This document shows positions 43,786 through 51,898 of a stretch of 64,000 nucleotides of DNA, piece by piece. A model generated the notes under the pieces. The model saw only the letters and a program-made list of their open reading frames with translations, searched no databases and had not been told where the DNA came from. Each line of letters starts with the position of its first letter. Position 1 is the stretch's first letter. The DNA is taken from the NCBI RefSeq assembly GCF_001864835.1, contig NZ_MJGI01000003.1:100951-164950 (forward strand). The letters run 5' to 3'. This DNA comes from Curtobacterium sp. MCBA15_001 (GTDB lineage: Bacteria; Actinomycetota; Actinomycetes; Actinomycetales; Microbacteriaceae). A program made the translations under genes and the position numbers.

Positions 43786-44178
43786 ATGAGCAACTCGGAC
43801 TGGTCGGACACCCCGGACCCGCACGCTGCCGCCACGCCCCGCCGACGGGTCGACGCCTGGAGCGTGCTGCGGATCGCCGTCATGGTGTTCGGCCTGTTCT
43901 CCCTCGGGTTCTGGGGGTACTGGTCGTGGCGGCTCCCCCTGCCGGGCCTGGTGTTCATGATCGGCGCCCCGCTGTTCGCCGCCGTCGTCTGGTACCTGTT
44001 CCGGTCCTCGCGTTCGCCGATCGAGACGGACCTGGTCGGCAAGACCATCGTTGAGCTCGCGTTGGTCGTCGCCGCCGGAGGCGCCTGGATCTCGATCGGG
44101 CACCCGGTCGTCGGCGTGGTCTTCATCGTGGTGGCCGCGGTCTCCGGCCTGGTCGCGTTCCGACGGGAGACCCGGTGA
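43786..44178 (+). CDS. YrdB-like (DUF2568) membrane protein
   Basis: A 130-residue protein with four hydrophobic segments (VLRIAVMVFGLFSLGFWGYW, GLVFMIGAPLFAAVVWYLF, IVELALVVAAGGAWISI, VVGVVFIVVAAVSGLVA). The order and the WGYW and FRSSRSPIE features fit the YrdB family of unknown role. It overlaps nagA as GTGA. Confidence 0.7.
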   Translation: MSNSDWSDTPDPHAAATPRRRVDAWSVLRIAVMVFGLFSLGFWGYWSWRLPLPGLVFMIGAPLFAAVVWYLFRSSRSPIETDLVGKTIVELALVVAAGGAWISIGHPVVGVVFIVVAAVSGLVAFRRETR

Positions 44179-45422
44179 GCGGCGACGGGCCCGTCGGCTC
44201 GGCCGGTCCCGTCGGGTCCGCCGGTCCCGTCGGCTCGATCGGTCCCGTCGCGGTCGGTCTGGAGGCTCGGCGCACGCTGCTCCGCGCCGGTCGCGTCGTC
44301 GACGCGGCCGGCTCCACCGCCGACGGCTGGGTCCTGGTCGTCGGTGCCACGATCACCGCGGTCGGTTCCGGCCCCGATGCCCCCGCGGCGGACGAACACG
44401 TCGACCTCGGCGACGCGGTCCTGGTCCCCGGGTTCGTCGACCTGCACGGGCACGGTGCCGGCGGCGCCGCGTACGAGGACGCCTCCTTCGCCGCCGCCCT
44501 CGCGGTGCACCGGGCGCACGGCACGACGCGCTCGGTGCTGTCGCTCGTCGCCAACCCCGTGCCGGAGCTCATCGCCACGCTCGACCACATCCGGTCGGTG
44601 ATGGCCGCCGATCCGCTCGTCGCCGGCGTGCACCTCGAGGGACCGTTCCTGTCGCCCGACAACAAGGGCGCGCACAACCCGGCGTTCCTGGTCGCCCCCA
44701 CCCCGTCCGACGTCGACGCGCTGCTGACCGCCGGCGACGGCATCGTGCGGCAGGTCACGATCGCCCCGGAGCTCCCCGGCGCCCTCGACGCCACGCGGCG
44801 CTTCGTCGCCGCGGGCGTGGCCGTCGCCCTGGGCCACACGGTCGGCTCGTACGACCAGGCCCGCGCCGCGTTCGACGCCGGGGCCTCGGTCCTGACGCAC
44901 GCGTTCAACGCGATGCCCGGGCTGCACCACCGCGCCCCGGGTCCGATCGGGGCCGCCGTCGCGGACGACCGGGTGACGCTCGAGCTGATCCTGGACGGCG
45001 TGCACGTGCACCCGGCAGCCGCGCGGGTGCTGCTCCGGGCTGCACCGGGCCGGGTCGCCCTGATCACCGACGCGATGGCGGCCGCGGGCTCCCCCGACGG
45101 GGCGTACACGCTCGGGTCGCTCGACGTGACCGTGACGGACGGCGTCGCGCACGTCGCGGGGACCGACACCATCGCCGGGTCCACCCTGACCCAGGACGCT
45201 GCACTCCGGCGGGCCGTGACGGAGACCGGGATGTCGCTGCCGGACGCCGTCGCCGCCGTGACGAGCATCCCCGCGGGGGCGATCGGCCTCGGCGAGCGGC
45301 TCGGGCACATCGCACCCGGGTACGCCGCTGACCTCGTGGCGCTGTCGCCCGCGCTCCAGGTCCGGCGCGTGTGGGCGGACGGGCACGAGCTGTCCAGCGG
45401 TGACGAGGTCGACCACTCGTGA
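44175..45422 (+). CDS. nagA: N-acetylglucosamine-6-phosphate deacetylase
   Basis: A 415-residue amidohydrolase that yields glucosamine-6-phosphate, the substrate of NagB at 48.5 kb. Metal and substrate motifs: FVDLHGHGAGG, HLEGPFLSPDNKGAHN, ALGHTVGSYDQARAAF, LTHAFNAMPGL, and the catalytic Asp in ALITDAMAAAG. The first 26 residues are an oddity: an 18-bp repeat encodes GPVGSA/GPVGSA/GPVGSI, and a 16-mer also found in intergenic DNA follows. This part probably arose by repeat expansion. Confidence 0.94.
   Translation: MSGDGPVGSAGPVGSAGPVGSIGPVAVGLEARRTLLRAGRVVDAAGSTADGWVLVVGATITAVGSGPDAPAADEHVDLGDAVLVPGFVDLHGHGAGGAAYEDASFAAALAVHRAHGTTRSVLSLVANPVPELIATLDHIRSVMAADPLVAGVHLEGPFLSPDNKGAHNPAFLVAPTPSDVDALLTAGDGIVRQVTIAPELPGALDATRRFVAAGVAVALGHTVGSYDQARAAFDAGASVLTHAFNAMPGLHHRAPGPIGAAVADDRVTLELILDGVHVHPAAARVLLRAAPGRVALITDAMAAAGSPDGAYTLGSLDVTVTDGVAHVAGTDTIAGSTLTQDAALRRAVTETGMSLPDAVAAVTSIPAGAIGLGERLGHIAPGYAADLVALSPALQVRRVWADGHELSSGDEVDHS
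44187..44240 (+). repeat. 18-bp tandem repeat inside the nagA start region
   Basis: Three units (GGTCCCGTCGGSTCSGCC type) at 44187, 44205 and 44223 encode GPVGS(A/I) in frame. Confidence 0.8.
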
Positions 45423-46321
45423 TGCACGACGACGAACTCGCGGTCGAGACGGCCCGCGTCCGTCGTCTCGTGGACAGTCAGTTCCCCGCCTGGCGGGACA
45501 GGCCCCTCCGTGCGCTCCCCCTGGCCGGGACGGTCAACGCGGTCTTCCGGCTCGGCGACGACCTGGCGATCCGGTGCCCGCTCCGCCCGGACGACGCGGA
45601 CACGGTGCTCGCCACCATGCAGCGCGAGGCCGGTGCGGCCCGGGCGTTCGCGACCGCTGCCGCGCTGCCGACCCCCGAGCTCGTCGCGATCGGCGCTCCG
45701 GGGCACGGCTACCCGCTGCCGTGGACCGTCCACACGTGGGTCGCCGGCGACGTCGGGACACCGTCGGGAGCCGCCGACAGCACGGCCCTCGCCACGGACC
45801 TGGCGCTGCTGGTGCGTCGACTGCGCCGGGTGGACACCGGCGGCCGCTCCTTCGCCGGCACCGGACGGGGCGGGCACCTGCCGGACCACGACGACTGGGT
45901 GGCGGAGTGCCTCGCGCAGAGCGGCGCACTGCTGCCCGTCGAGCGACTCCGGGACCTCTGGCAGCGGCTACGGTCCCTGCCGGAGCCGGACCAGCACGTG
46001 ATGAACCACAGCGACCTGATCCCCGCCAACGTGCTCCTGCGCGGTGACCGGCTGTCGGGGGTGCTCGACGCCGGCGGGTTCGCGCCGGCGGACCCGGCAC
46101 TCGACCTGGTCGCCGGGTGGCACCTGCTCGATACCGACGCCCGTGCCGTCTTCCGTGCGGCGATCGGCAGCGACGACGTCGAGTGGCTGCGCGGCGCGGC
46201 CTGGGCCCTCGAACAGGCCCTGGGTCTGGTCTGGTACTACCGCTCCACGAACCCGGTCATGCACGCCCTCGGGCGCAGCACCATCGCGCGGTTGCTCACG
46301 GCCCCCGAGGTCGAGGCCTGA
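45422..46321 (+). CDS. Aminoglycoside-phosphotransferase-like (APH) kinase
   Basis: A 299-residue APH-fold protein: LPLAGTVNAVFRLGDDLAIR (nucleotide-binding lobe), catalytic loop HSDLIPANVLLRG with Asp and Asn, and metal Asp in GVLDAGGFAPADP. The ATG follows the nagA stop directly (GTGATG), so it is in the nagA operon. This could indicate a sugar or amino-sugar kinase rather than drug resistance; the substrate is unproven. Confidence 0.78.
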   Translation: MHDDELAVETARVRRLVDSQFPAWRDRPLRALPLAGTVNAVFRLGDDLAIRCPLRPDDADTVLATMQREAGAARAFATAAALPTPELVAIGAPGHGYPLPWTVHTWVAGDVGTPSGAADSTALATDLALLVRRLRRVDTGGRSFAGTGRGGHLPDHDDWVAECLAQSGALLPVERLRDLWQRLRSLPEPDQHVMNHSDLIPANVLLRGDRLSGVLDAGGFAPADPALDLVAGWHLLDTDARAVFRAAIGSDDVEWLRGAAWALEQALGLVWYYRSTNPVMHALGRSTIARLLTAPEVEA

Positions 46322-46361
46322 GCTCGGCGGCGCTCTCCGCTGACGGACTGGTCAGGTCAGG

Positions 46362-47213
46362 TCAGAGCCAGGCAGCCACACCGCCGTGCGACGAGCACGT
46401 GCCTCGTCGCGACTGACTGAAGCTGTAGGTCCCGTCGCCACACTTCGCGGTCGCGCCGCTCGGGGCGCTCGACGACACCTCGGGGCGGCACACCGTGTTG
46501 CCCGCGGCGTTCACGTAGGAGCCGTTCGTGCACGTCGGTGCGACAGGCGGCGCCGGGGGCGGCGGCGGTGCGACGTACGTCCCGATCGTCGTGACCTGCG
46601 CCACCGGCGCCGTCGTGACGACGTCGCTCGCAAGGGTCCGACCGGTCTCGACGCCGTCGGTGTACGTGACGGTGAACGTCTTCGTCTGCACGCCGTCCAC
46701 GCCGACGGTGGTGACGGCGGAACTGCCACTCGCCGCAGTCGCGCTCTCGACCGACGTGGTGGTGAAGGGGATCGCGGTGGTCTCAGTGACGGTCTCGGTC
46801 GTGACGACGGGCGTCGGCGTCGGCGTCGGCGTGTTCGTGTGCTTCGGTGTCGCGCTCGGGTGCGCGGGCGCTCCGGCCGCCACTGGTGCCGGCCGGACCG
46901 CTTCGACCGGGTGGGTCGAGCCGTAGGCCGCTGACGAGCCGATCAGGACGACGAACGCCAGGCCAGCGCCGAGCGCCGCAGCCGTCCGCTTGCGCGGGAG
47001 CCGGAGCCACGTCGTCCGGCGGAAGAGGACACCGTAGACGGCGGTCAGGAGGATCACCAGCGACACCATCAGCACCATCGACCAGAACCCGCCGGACGCC
47101 AGCCCGAGCAGCGCCAGGAGCGCAGTACCGACGAGACCGATCCAGGTCGAGACCGGCAGCTTCCGGGGTCGCTTCGGTCCCCGAGGGACACCCGGGTCTC
47201 CTGACGTGAGCAC
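46362..47213 (-). CDS. Membrane-anchored G5 and DUF3761 domain protein
   Basis: GTG 47213 is chosen because AGGAG lies 5 nt upstream, giving 283 residues. Two to three hydrophobic segments near the N-terminus (TWIGLVGTALLALLGLASGG, WSMVLMVSLVILLTAVYG, AAALGAGLAFVVLIGSSAAYG) are followed by a Thr/Pro linker. A G5 domain (VTETTAIPFTTTSVES to TTAPVAQVTTIGTY) and a C-terminal DUF3761 module with paired Cys (CTNGSYVNAAGNTVC, GTCSSHGGVAAWL) complete it. G5 domains bind wall polymers or GlcNAc, so a surface role is likely. It is convergent with nagA's operon. Confidence 0.8.
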   Translation of the reverse strand: MLTSGDPGVPRGPKRPRKLPVSTWIGLVGTALLALLGLASGGFWSMVLMVSLVILLTAVYGVLFRRTTWLRLPRKRTAAALGAGLAFVVLIGSSAAYGSTHPVEAVRPAPVAAGAPAHPSATPKHTNTPTPTPTPVVTTETVTETTAIPFTTTSVESATAASGSSAVTTVGVDGVQTKTFTVTYTDGVETGRTLASDVVTTAPVAQVTTIGTYVAPPPPPAPPVAPTCTNGSYVNAAGNTVCRPEVSSSAPSGATAKCGDGTYSFSQSRRGTCSSHGGVAAWL

Positions 47214-47331
47214 AGCACTCCTAGAACTTGAGGACTGCGCAAGTCTGTCGGAGTCCGCAGGGAGCGCGGGACCCCAGCCCGGGGGCAGGACGTCCGGTCC
47301 CACCGGCCAGCCGCATCGCGCCCCGCGGTGC

Positions 47332-47337
47332 GAGGAT
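47332..47337 (+). promoter_or_regulatory. -10 hexamer GAGGAT of the patB/malY-like gene
   Basis: GAGGAT, then GAGGCC and ATG 47344 (12-nt offset). First base departs from consensus. Confidence 0.4.
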
Positions 47338-47343
47338 GAGGCC

Positions 47344-48525
47344 ATGAGCGTCATGGTCTCCCTCTTCGATGCCCGCCGGACCCGGACGAGCGAGAAGTAC
47401 ACCGCGTACCCGCCGGACGTCCTGCCGATGTTCGTCGCCGAGATGGACAGCTCCCTCGCCGAGCCCGTCCGGGACGCGCTGGCTGCCGCGGTCAGCGCCG
47501 GGGACACCGGGTACGTCGGACACGGCCGGGCGCTCCCCGAGGCCTTCGCCGACTTCGCGCGGGACCGCTGGGGCTGGCAGGTGGACCCCGACCTCGTCCG
47601 GACCACGACGGACGTCTCGGTGGCCGCGGTCGAGACCCTGCGCCGGGTCATCGAGCCGGGCGACCAGGTCGTCGTGATGCCACCCGTGTACCCGCCGTTC
47701 TGGGACTACGTGACCGAGGCCGGCGGGACCGTGACCGAGGTCCCCCTGCTGGCACCGGAGGGTCCTGCCGACCCGTACGACACCACCGCCGCGTGGCGGA
47801 TCGACCTCGACGGACTCCGCCGTGCCTTCGCCGACGGTGCCAGGACCGTCCTGCTCTGCAACCCGCACAACCCCCTCGGGCTCGTGCACGACCGGGCCTC
47901 CCTGGTGTCCGTGGCGCAGCTCGCCGCCGAGTGGGACGCCGTCGTGGTGTCGGACGAGATCCACGCGCCGCTGACCCACGCCGACGCGACCTTCACGCCG
48001 TTCCTCGACTCGTGCGCCGAGGCCGCGGCCGTCGGGGTCGCCCTGACGAGCGCGAGCAAGGCCTGGAACCTGGCGGGCACCAAGTGTGCGCTGATGATCG
48101 GCGCCTCGGACCGGGCGCGCGCGTGGTTCGACGGGATGCCCACCGAGGTCGTCGAGCGCACCGGCATCCTCGGCTACACCGCGAGCGTCGCGGCGTTCCG
48201 CGAGGGCGGACCCTGGCTGGCGTCGTTGCTCGCGGAGCTGGCCGCGAACCGGCGGATCCTCGCCGAGGAGCTCGGCACGGTGCTGCCCGGCGTCCTGCAC
48301 CGGCAGCCGCAGGCGTCCTACCTGTCCTGGCTGGATCTCCGGGCCCTGCCGTGGGGCGACGACCCCGCGGCCGTCCTGGTCGACGCGGCGAAGGTCGCAC
48401 TCGCCAGCGGGCCGGCGTTCGGGCGACAGGGGCGCGGCTTCGCCCGGCTCAACTTCGGGTGCTCCGAGGAGACCCTGCGCGAGGGCCTGTCACGCCTGGG
48501 CACCGCGTACGCCGCTCGCGCCTGA
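47344..48525 (+). CDS. PatB/MalY-type C-S lyase (class I/II aminotransferase fold)
   Basis: A 393-residue PLP enzyme. DVLPMFVAEMDSSLAEPV is the PatB/MalY N-terminal signature. CNPHNPLGLV binds the cofactor phosphate side, VVSDEIHAPLTH provides Asp, and SASKAWNLAGTKCA has the PLP Lys. These enzymes cleave cystathionine or cysteine S-conjugates to pyruvate, ammonia and a thiol; which substrate applies here is open. Its stop is 4 nt from the convergent nagB stop. Confidence 0.88.
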   Translation: MSVMVSLFDARRTRTSEKYTAYPPDVLPMFVAEMDSSLAEPVRDALAAAVSAGDTGYVGHGRALPEAFADFARDRWGWQVDPDLVRTTTDVSVAAVETLRRVIEPGDQVVVMPPVYPPFWDYVTEAGGTVTEVPLLAPEGPADPYDTTAAWRIDLDGLRRAFADGARTVLLCNPHNPLGLVHDRASLVSVAQLAAEWDAVVVSDEIHAPLTHADATFTPFLDSCAEAAAVGVALTSASKAWNLAGTKCALMIGASDRARAWFDGMPTEVVERTGILGYTASVAAFREGGPWLASLLAELAANRRILAEELGTVLPGVLHRQPQASYLSWLDLRALPWGDDPAAVLVDAAKVALASGPAFGRQGRGFARLNFGCSEETLREGLSRLGTAYAARA

Positions 48526-48529
48526 CGGC

Positions 48530-49315
48530 CTACTCGAAGCGCTGCCACTCCGGCTTGTGCTCGTACGTGTAGCGGTAGTAGTCGCCGAGCTGCAGGTCGG
48601 CGGCCGCGGCCTCGTCCACCACGACGGTCGCGTGCTGGTGGAGCTGCAGCGCGGACCCCGGCACGAACGAGGACAACGGCCCCTCGACCGCCGCAGCCAC
48701 CGCCGCGGCCTTCGTCGACCCCTGCGCCACGAGCACCAGCTGCCGGGCTTCGAGGATGGTCCCGAGCCCCTGGGTCATGCAGTGCGTCGGGACCTGGTCG
48801 AGGCTGTCGAAGAACCGGGCGTTCGCCTCGCGCGTCGACGGCGCCAGGGTCTTGATGCGGGTGCGGGACGCGAACGAGGACGTCGGCTCGTTGAAGCCGA
48901 TGTGGCCGTTCGCCCCGATGCCGAGGATCTGGACGTCGATCCCACCGGCAGCGCGGATCGCCGCGTCGTACTCCTTCGCCGCGAACTCGATGTCCGTCGC
49001 GCGACCGTCGGGCACGCGGACGCGGGAGGCGTCGAACCCGAGCGGTCCGACGACGTCGCGTGCGATGACGCTGGCGTAGGACTCGGGGTGGTCCAGCGGG
49101 ATGCCGACGTACTCGTCGAGGGCGAACCCGCGGGCCTGGGCGAAGCTGATCTCCCCGGCGGCGATCCGGCGCTGCAGGTCCTGGTAGATGCCCTGCGGAC
49201 TGGACCCCGTCGCGAGCCCGATCACCGCCGTGGGCTTGTCGGCGACGATCGACGCGATCTTCGCAGCGGCGACCCGACCGACCTCGGCGGGCGTGGGCAG
49301 GATGATGATCTCCAC
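48530..49315 (-). CDS. nagB: Glucosamine-6-phosphate deaminase
   Basis: A 261-residue enzyme that converts glucosamine-6-phosphate to fructose-6-phosphate and ammonia. GTG 49315 is preferred because NagB proteins start MEIIILPT; an ATG seven codons upstream is the alternative. Motifs: GLATGSSPQGIY, FALDEYVGIPLDHPESY, ILGIGANGHIGFNEP with the catalytic Asp/His region, and THCMTQGLGTIL. It lies 3 kb from nagA in the opposite direction. Confidence 0.95.
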   Translation of the reverse strand: MEIIILPTPAEVGRVAAAKIASIVADKPTAVIGLATGSSPQGIYQDLQRRIAAGEISFAQARGFALDEYVGIPLDHPESYASVIARDVVGPLGFDASRVRVPDGRATDIEFAAKEYDAAIRAAGGIDVQILGIGANGHIGFNEPTSSFASRTRIKTLAPSTREANARFFDSLDQVPTHCMTQGLGTILEARQLVLVAQGSTKAAAVAAAVEGPLSSFVPGSALQLHQHATVVVDEAAAADLQLGDYYRYTYEHKPEWQRFE

Positions 49316-49364
49316 GGGGATCAGCCTACTGGTCATGACCACTTCGCGACAGCGCTCGGATCGG

Positions 49365-49370
49365 TAGCGT
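49365..49370 (+). promoter_or_regulatory. -10 hexamer TAGCGT of the NUDIX gene
   Basis: TAGCGT, TGCGGC, ATG 49377. Confidence 0.5.
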
Positions 49371-49376
49371 TGCGGC

Positions 49377-49856
49377 ATGCCCACACCTGACTTCGTCCTG
49401 GCCCTGCGCGAGAAGATCGGGACCGATCCGCTCTGGCTGACCGGCGTGACGGCCGTCGTCACCCGCGGCTCCGGCGACGACCACGAGCTGCTCGTCGTCC
49501 GGCGGGCCGACACCGGTGCGCTGACCCCGGTGACCGGGATCGTCGACCCGGGCGAGCAGCCCGCGGTGGCCGCCGAGCGCGAGGTGCTCGAGGAGGCCGG
49601 TGTGGTGGCCGTCGCCGAGCGGCTGGCCTGGGTGCAGACCCTGCCCGAGATGACCTACGCCAACGGCGACCGGGCGCGGTACCTCGACCTGGTGTTCGCG
49701 TGCCGGTGGGAGTCCGGCGACCCGTGGCCGGCGGACGGCGAGAACACCGAGGCGTTCTGGGCGCCGGTCACCGACCTGCCGCCGATGAGCGAGAACATGC
49801 GCGAGCGCGTCCGGGTCGCGCTGGCGGGAGCGGCCGAGGCGCGGTTCGAGCGCTGA
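49377..49856 (+). CDS. NUDIX hydrolase
   Basis: A 159-residue single-domain NUDIX protein. The box GIVDPGEQPAVAAEREVLEE followed by AGV is intact (about 58-80), so it should bind Mg2+ and cleave a nucleoside diphosphate-linked substrate. The N-terminal helix PTPDFVLALREKIG is seen in many actinobacterial NUDIX proteins. The substrate is unknown. It is convergent with an ABC ATPase gene across a hairpin. Confidence 0.85.
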   Translation: MPTPDFVLALREKIGTDPLWLTGVTAVVTRGSGDDHELLVVRRADTGALTPVTGIVDPGEQPAVAAEREVLEEAGVVAVAERLAWVQTLPEMTYANGDRARYLDLVFACRWESGDPWPADGENTEAFWAPVTDLPPMSENMRERVRVALAGAAEARFER

Positions 49857-49865
49857 CGCGCGCCG

Positions 49866-49909
49866 GACGGGAGGCCCGTGGCGGGTCCGCCACGGGCCCG
49901 GCCTCCGTC
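49866..49909. terminator. Hairpin, GGAGGCCCG family
   Basis: CCCGTGGCGG (49875-49884) pairs with CCGCCACGGG (49887-49896); outer GACGGGAGGC and GCCTCCGTC pair around a small bulge. It lies between convergent genes, ending in the stop region of the ATPase. Confidence 0.7.
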
Positions 49910-50978
49910 AGGTGACCGGCGCCACCGCGACCGGTGCGCCGAGCAGACGGACCGCGACCGCGTCGCCGGTGGTCCGACGGTCCCCGACCTCGTGCTGCAC
50001 GGTGACGATCGTGTCGTCGTCGAGCCGGACCGTGGTGCGTCGGATGGACCCGAGGAAGCTCGAGGACACGACGGTGCCGGTGACGCCCTCGGACGCGAAG
50101 GCGATGTCCTCGGGGCGGACGTAGGTGAGCACGGGGCCGTCGGCCGCGGTGGGGTCGAGCGCGGGCACGCGGAACCCGTACACGAACACGTCACCGCCGC
50201 GCAGGTCTCCACCGAGCCGGTTCGACTGCCCGACGAAGTCCGCGGTGAACGCCGACGCCGGCGCCCGGTACAGCGCCTCCGGCGTACCGATCTGCTCGAT
50301 GTTGCCCGCGTTCATCACGGCGATCCGGTCGGAGACGGCGAGCGCTTCCTCCTGGTCGTGGGTGACGAACACGGTGGTGATCCCGAGGTCGGTCTGGATG
50401 CGGCGGATCTCCTCGCGCAGCGACACCCGCACCTTGGCGTCGAGGGCCGACAGCGGCTCGTCGAGCAGCAGCACGCGCGGGCGGGTGACGAGGGCCCGCG
50501 CGAGGGCCACACGCTGCTGCTGGCCGCCGGAGAGCTGGTGCGGGTACCGGTCGGCGAAGTCGGCCAGGTGCACCATGTCGAGCGCCTCGACCACCCGCTC
50601 ACGCCGTGCCGGCGCGGGGACGCGGCGCATCTCGAGCCCGAACGCCACGTTCTGGCGGACGGTCATGTGCGGGAAGAGCGAGTACTGCTGGAACACCATC
50701 CCCATGTCGCGCTTGTTCGCCGGGGTGCCCGCCACGTCGACACCGTCGATGCGGATCGCGCCGGCGTCGATCGCCTCGAGGCCGGCGAGCGCCCGGAGTG
50801 CCGTGGTCTTGCCGCAGCCGGACGGACCGAGGAGCGACAGGAACTCGCCGGGCTCGATGCGGAGGGACAGCCCGGTGAGCGCTCGGTGGGTGCCGTAGCG
50901 CTTCTCGACCGCGTCGAGCTCGACGACGGCTCCGGTGCCGGCCAACGAGGCGGGAGCGACGGGGGCGGTGGTGGTCAT
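49908..50978 (-). CDS. ABC transporter ATPase, PotA/FbpC type
   Basis: A 356-residue ATPase: Walker A GPSGCGKTT, Q-loop FQQYSLFPHM, signature [10 protein letters not shown], Walker B LLLDEPLSALD, switch VFVTHDQEEA, and a C-terminal TOBE domain (VLTYVRPEDIAFASEG). It belongs to the group that drives polyamine, iron(III), thiamine or phosphonate uptake. ATG 50978 overlaps the upstream permease stop as ATGA. Confidence 0.88.
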   Translation of the reverse strand: MTTTAPVAPASLAGTGAVVELDAVEKRYGTHRALTGLSLRIEPGEFLSLLGPSGCGKTTALRALAGLEAIDAGAIRIDGVDVAGTPANKRDMGMVFQQYSLFPHMTVRQNVAFGLEMRRVPAPARRERVVEALDMVHLADFADRYPHQLSGGQQQRVALARALVTRPRVLLLDEPLSALDAKVRVSLREEIRRIQTDLGITTVFVTHDQEEALAVSDRIAVMNAGNIEQIGTPEALYRAPASAFTADFVGQSNRLGGDLRGGDVFVYGFRVPALDPTAADGPVLTYVRPEDIAFASEGVTGTVVSSSFLGSIRRTTVRLDDDTIVTVQHEVGDRRTTGDAVAVRLLGAPVAVAPVT

Positions 50979-51898
50979 GCGGACTCCTTGCGAGCGCGAC
51001 GGGGCCGTCCGATCCGACCGATGACGACGAGCAGCACGAAGCCGAAGACCAGGGCGGCGAGCGAGAAGATCGCGGCGACGTACGGGTCGGTCGACTGCAC
51101 GAGCAGCAGCGCGGTCTGGAACGTGGTGCGGGACAGGAACGAGGCGAGGGTGTACTCGCCGAGGACGACGGTGATGGTGAGGAAGCACGCCGCGGTGATG
51201 CCACGGCGCAGGTTCGGCAGGAGCACCCGCCAGGTGACCGTCCACCACGAGGCGCCGAGTGACCGGGCGGCCTCGGTCAGCGTGATGAGGTCCATGGCGG
51301 TGATCGCGGCCGAGATCGGGCGGAAGGCGAAGGGCAGTGCGATCACCCCGATGGCGAACGCGAGCGTCCACGCCCCGGACCCGAAGACCTGCGAGACGAC
51401 CTGGTAGACGGGGATGAACCCGACGACCAGCACGATGACGGGCACGGTGATCGGGACCAGGCAGACGAACTCCAGGATCCGTCGGAGCCGCGGGTGGTGG
51501 ATCGCCGCGATGACCTGAGCGGGCAGCAGCACGAGCAGGACGATCGCGACGGCGATCAGGGCGATGACGAGGGACGCGCCCAGGCCGTCGAACACGGGCT
51601 GGTAGGTCGCGGTGTTCACCGGGTCGGCGACGGCGGCGTAGTGGGCCATGGTGAGCCCGCCGTCGGTGCCCTGCCGGAACGTGAACTGCGCCAGGGCGAC
51701 CAGCGGGACCGCGAACACGACGCCGACGACGACCAGGACGACCGCGGCGGTGCCACGGGACGGGGCTGCGCCGAAGCGTGGGACCCGCGCCGGGCCTCCC
51801 GACCGGACCGGACGCGACGGACCTGCCGGACGCGACGGACCTGCCGGACGCGACGTGCCCGCCGGACGCGACGTGCCCGCCGGACGCGACGCGCTCAT
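50975..51898 (-). CDS. ABC transporter permease (second), binding-protein dependent
   Basis: A 307-residue protein with six helices after a strange N-terminus built from SRPAGT/SRPAGP repeats (18-bp DNA units). The EAA loop is LTEAARSLGASWWTVTWRVL. It starts at ATG 51898, overlapping the first permease stop as ATGA. Confidence 0.87.
   Translation of the reverse strand: MSASRPAGTSRPAGTSRPAGPSRPAGPSRPVRSGGPARVPRFGAAPSRGTAAVVLVVVGVVFAVPLVALAQFTFRQGTDGGLTMAHYAAVADPVNTATYQPVFDGLGASLVIALIAVAIVLLVLLPAQVIAAIHHPRLRRILEFVCLVPITVPVIVLVVGFIPVYQVVSQVFGSGAWTLAFAIGVIALPFAFRPISAAITAMDLITLTEAARSLGASWWTVTWRVLLPNLRRGITAACFLTITVVLGEYTLASFLSRTTFQTALLLVQSTDPYVAAIFSLAALVFGFVLLVVIGRIGRPRRARKESA
51811..51891 (-). 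repeat. 18-bp tandem repeat coding the permease N-terminus
   Basis: Four complete units from 51811, 51829, 51847 and 51865 plus a half unit; on the plus strand they read GACGCGACGGACCTGCCG or GACGCGACGTGCCCGCCG. They encode the SRPAG(T/P) hexapeptide. Confidence 0.85.

Noticed and set aside
45422..46321. Antibiotic resistance gene (aminoglycoside phosphotransferase)
   Set aside because: Only the general APH fold is visible, the gene is coupled to nagA, and no resistance-island context exists.
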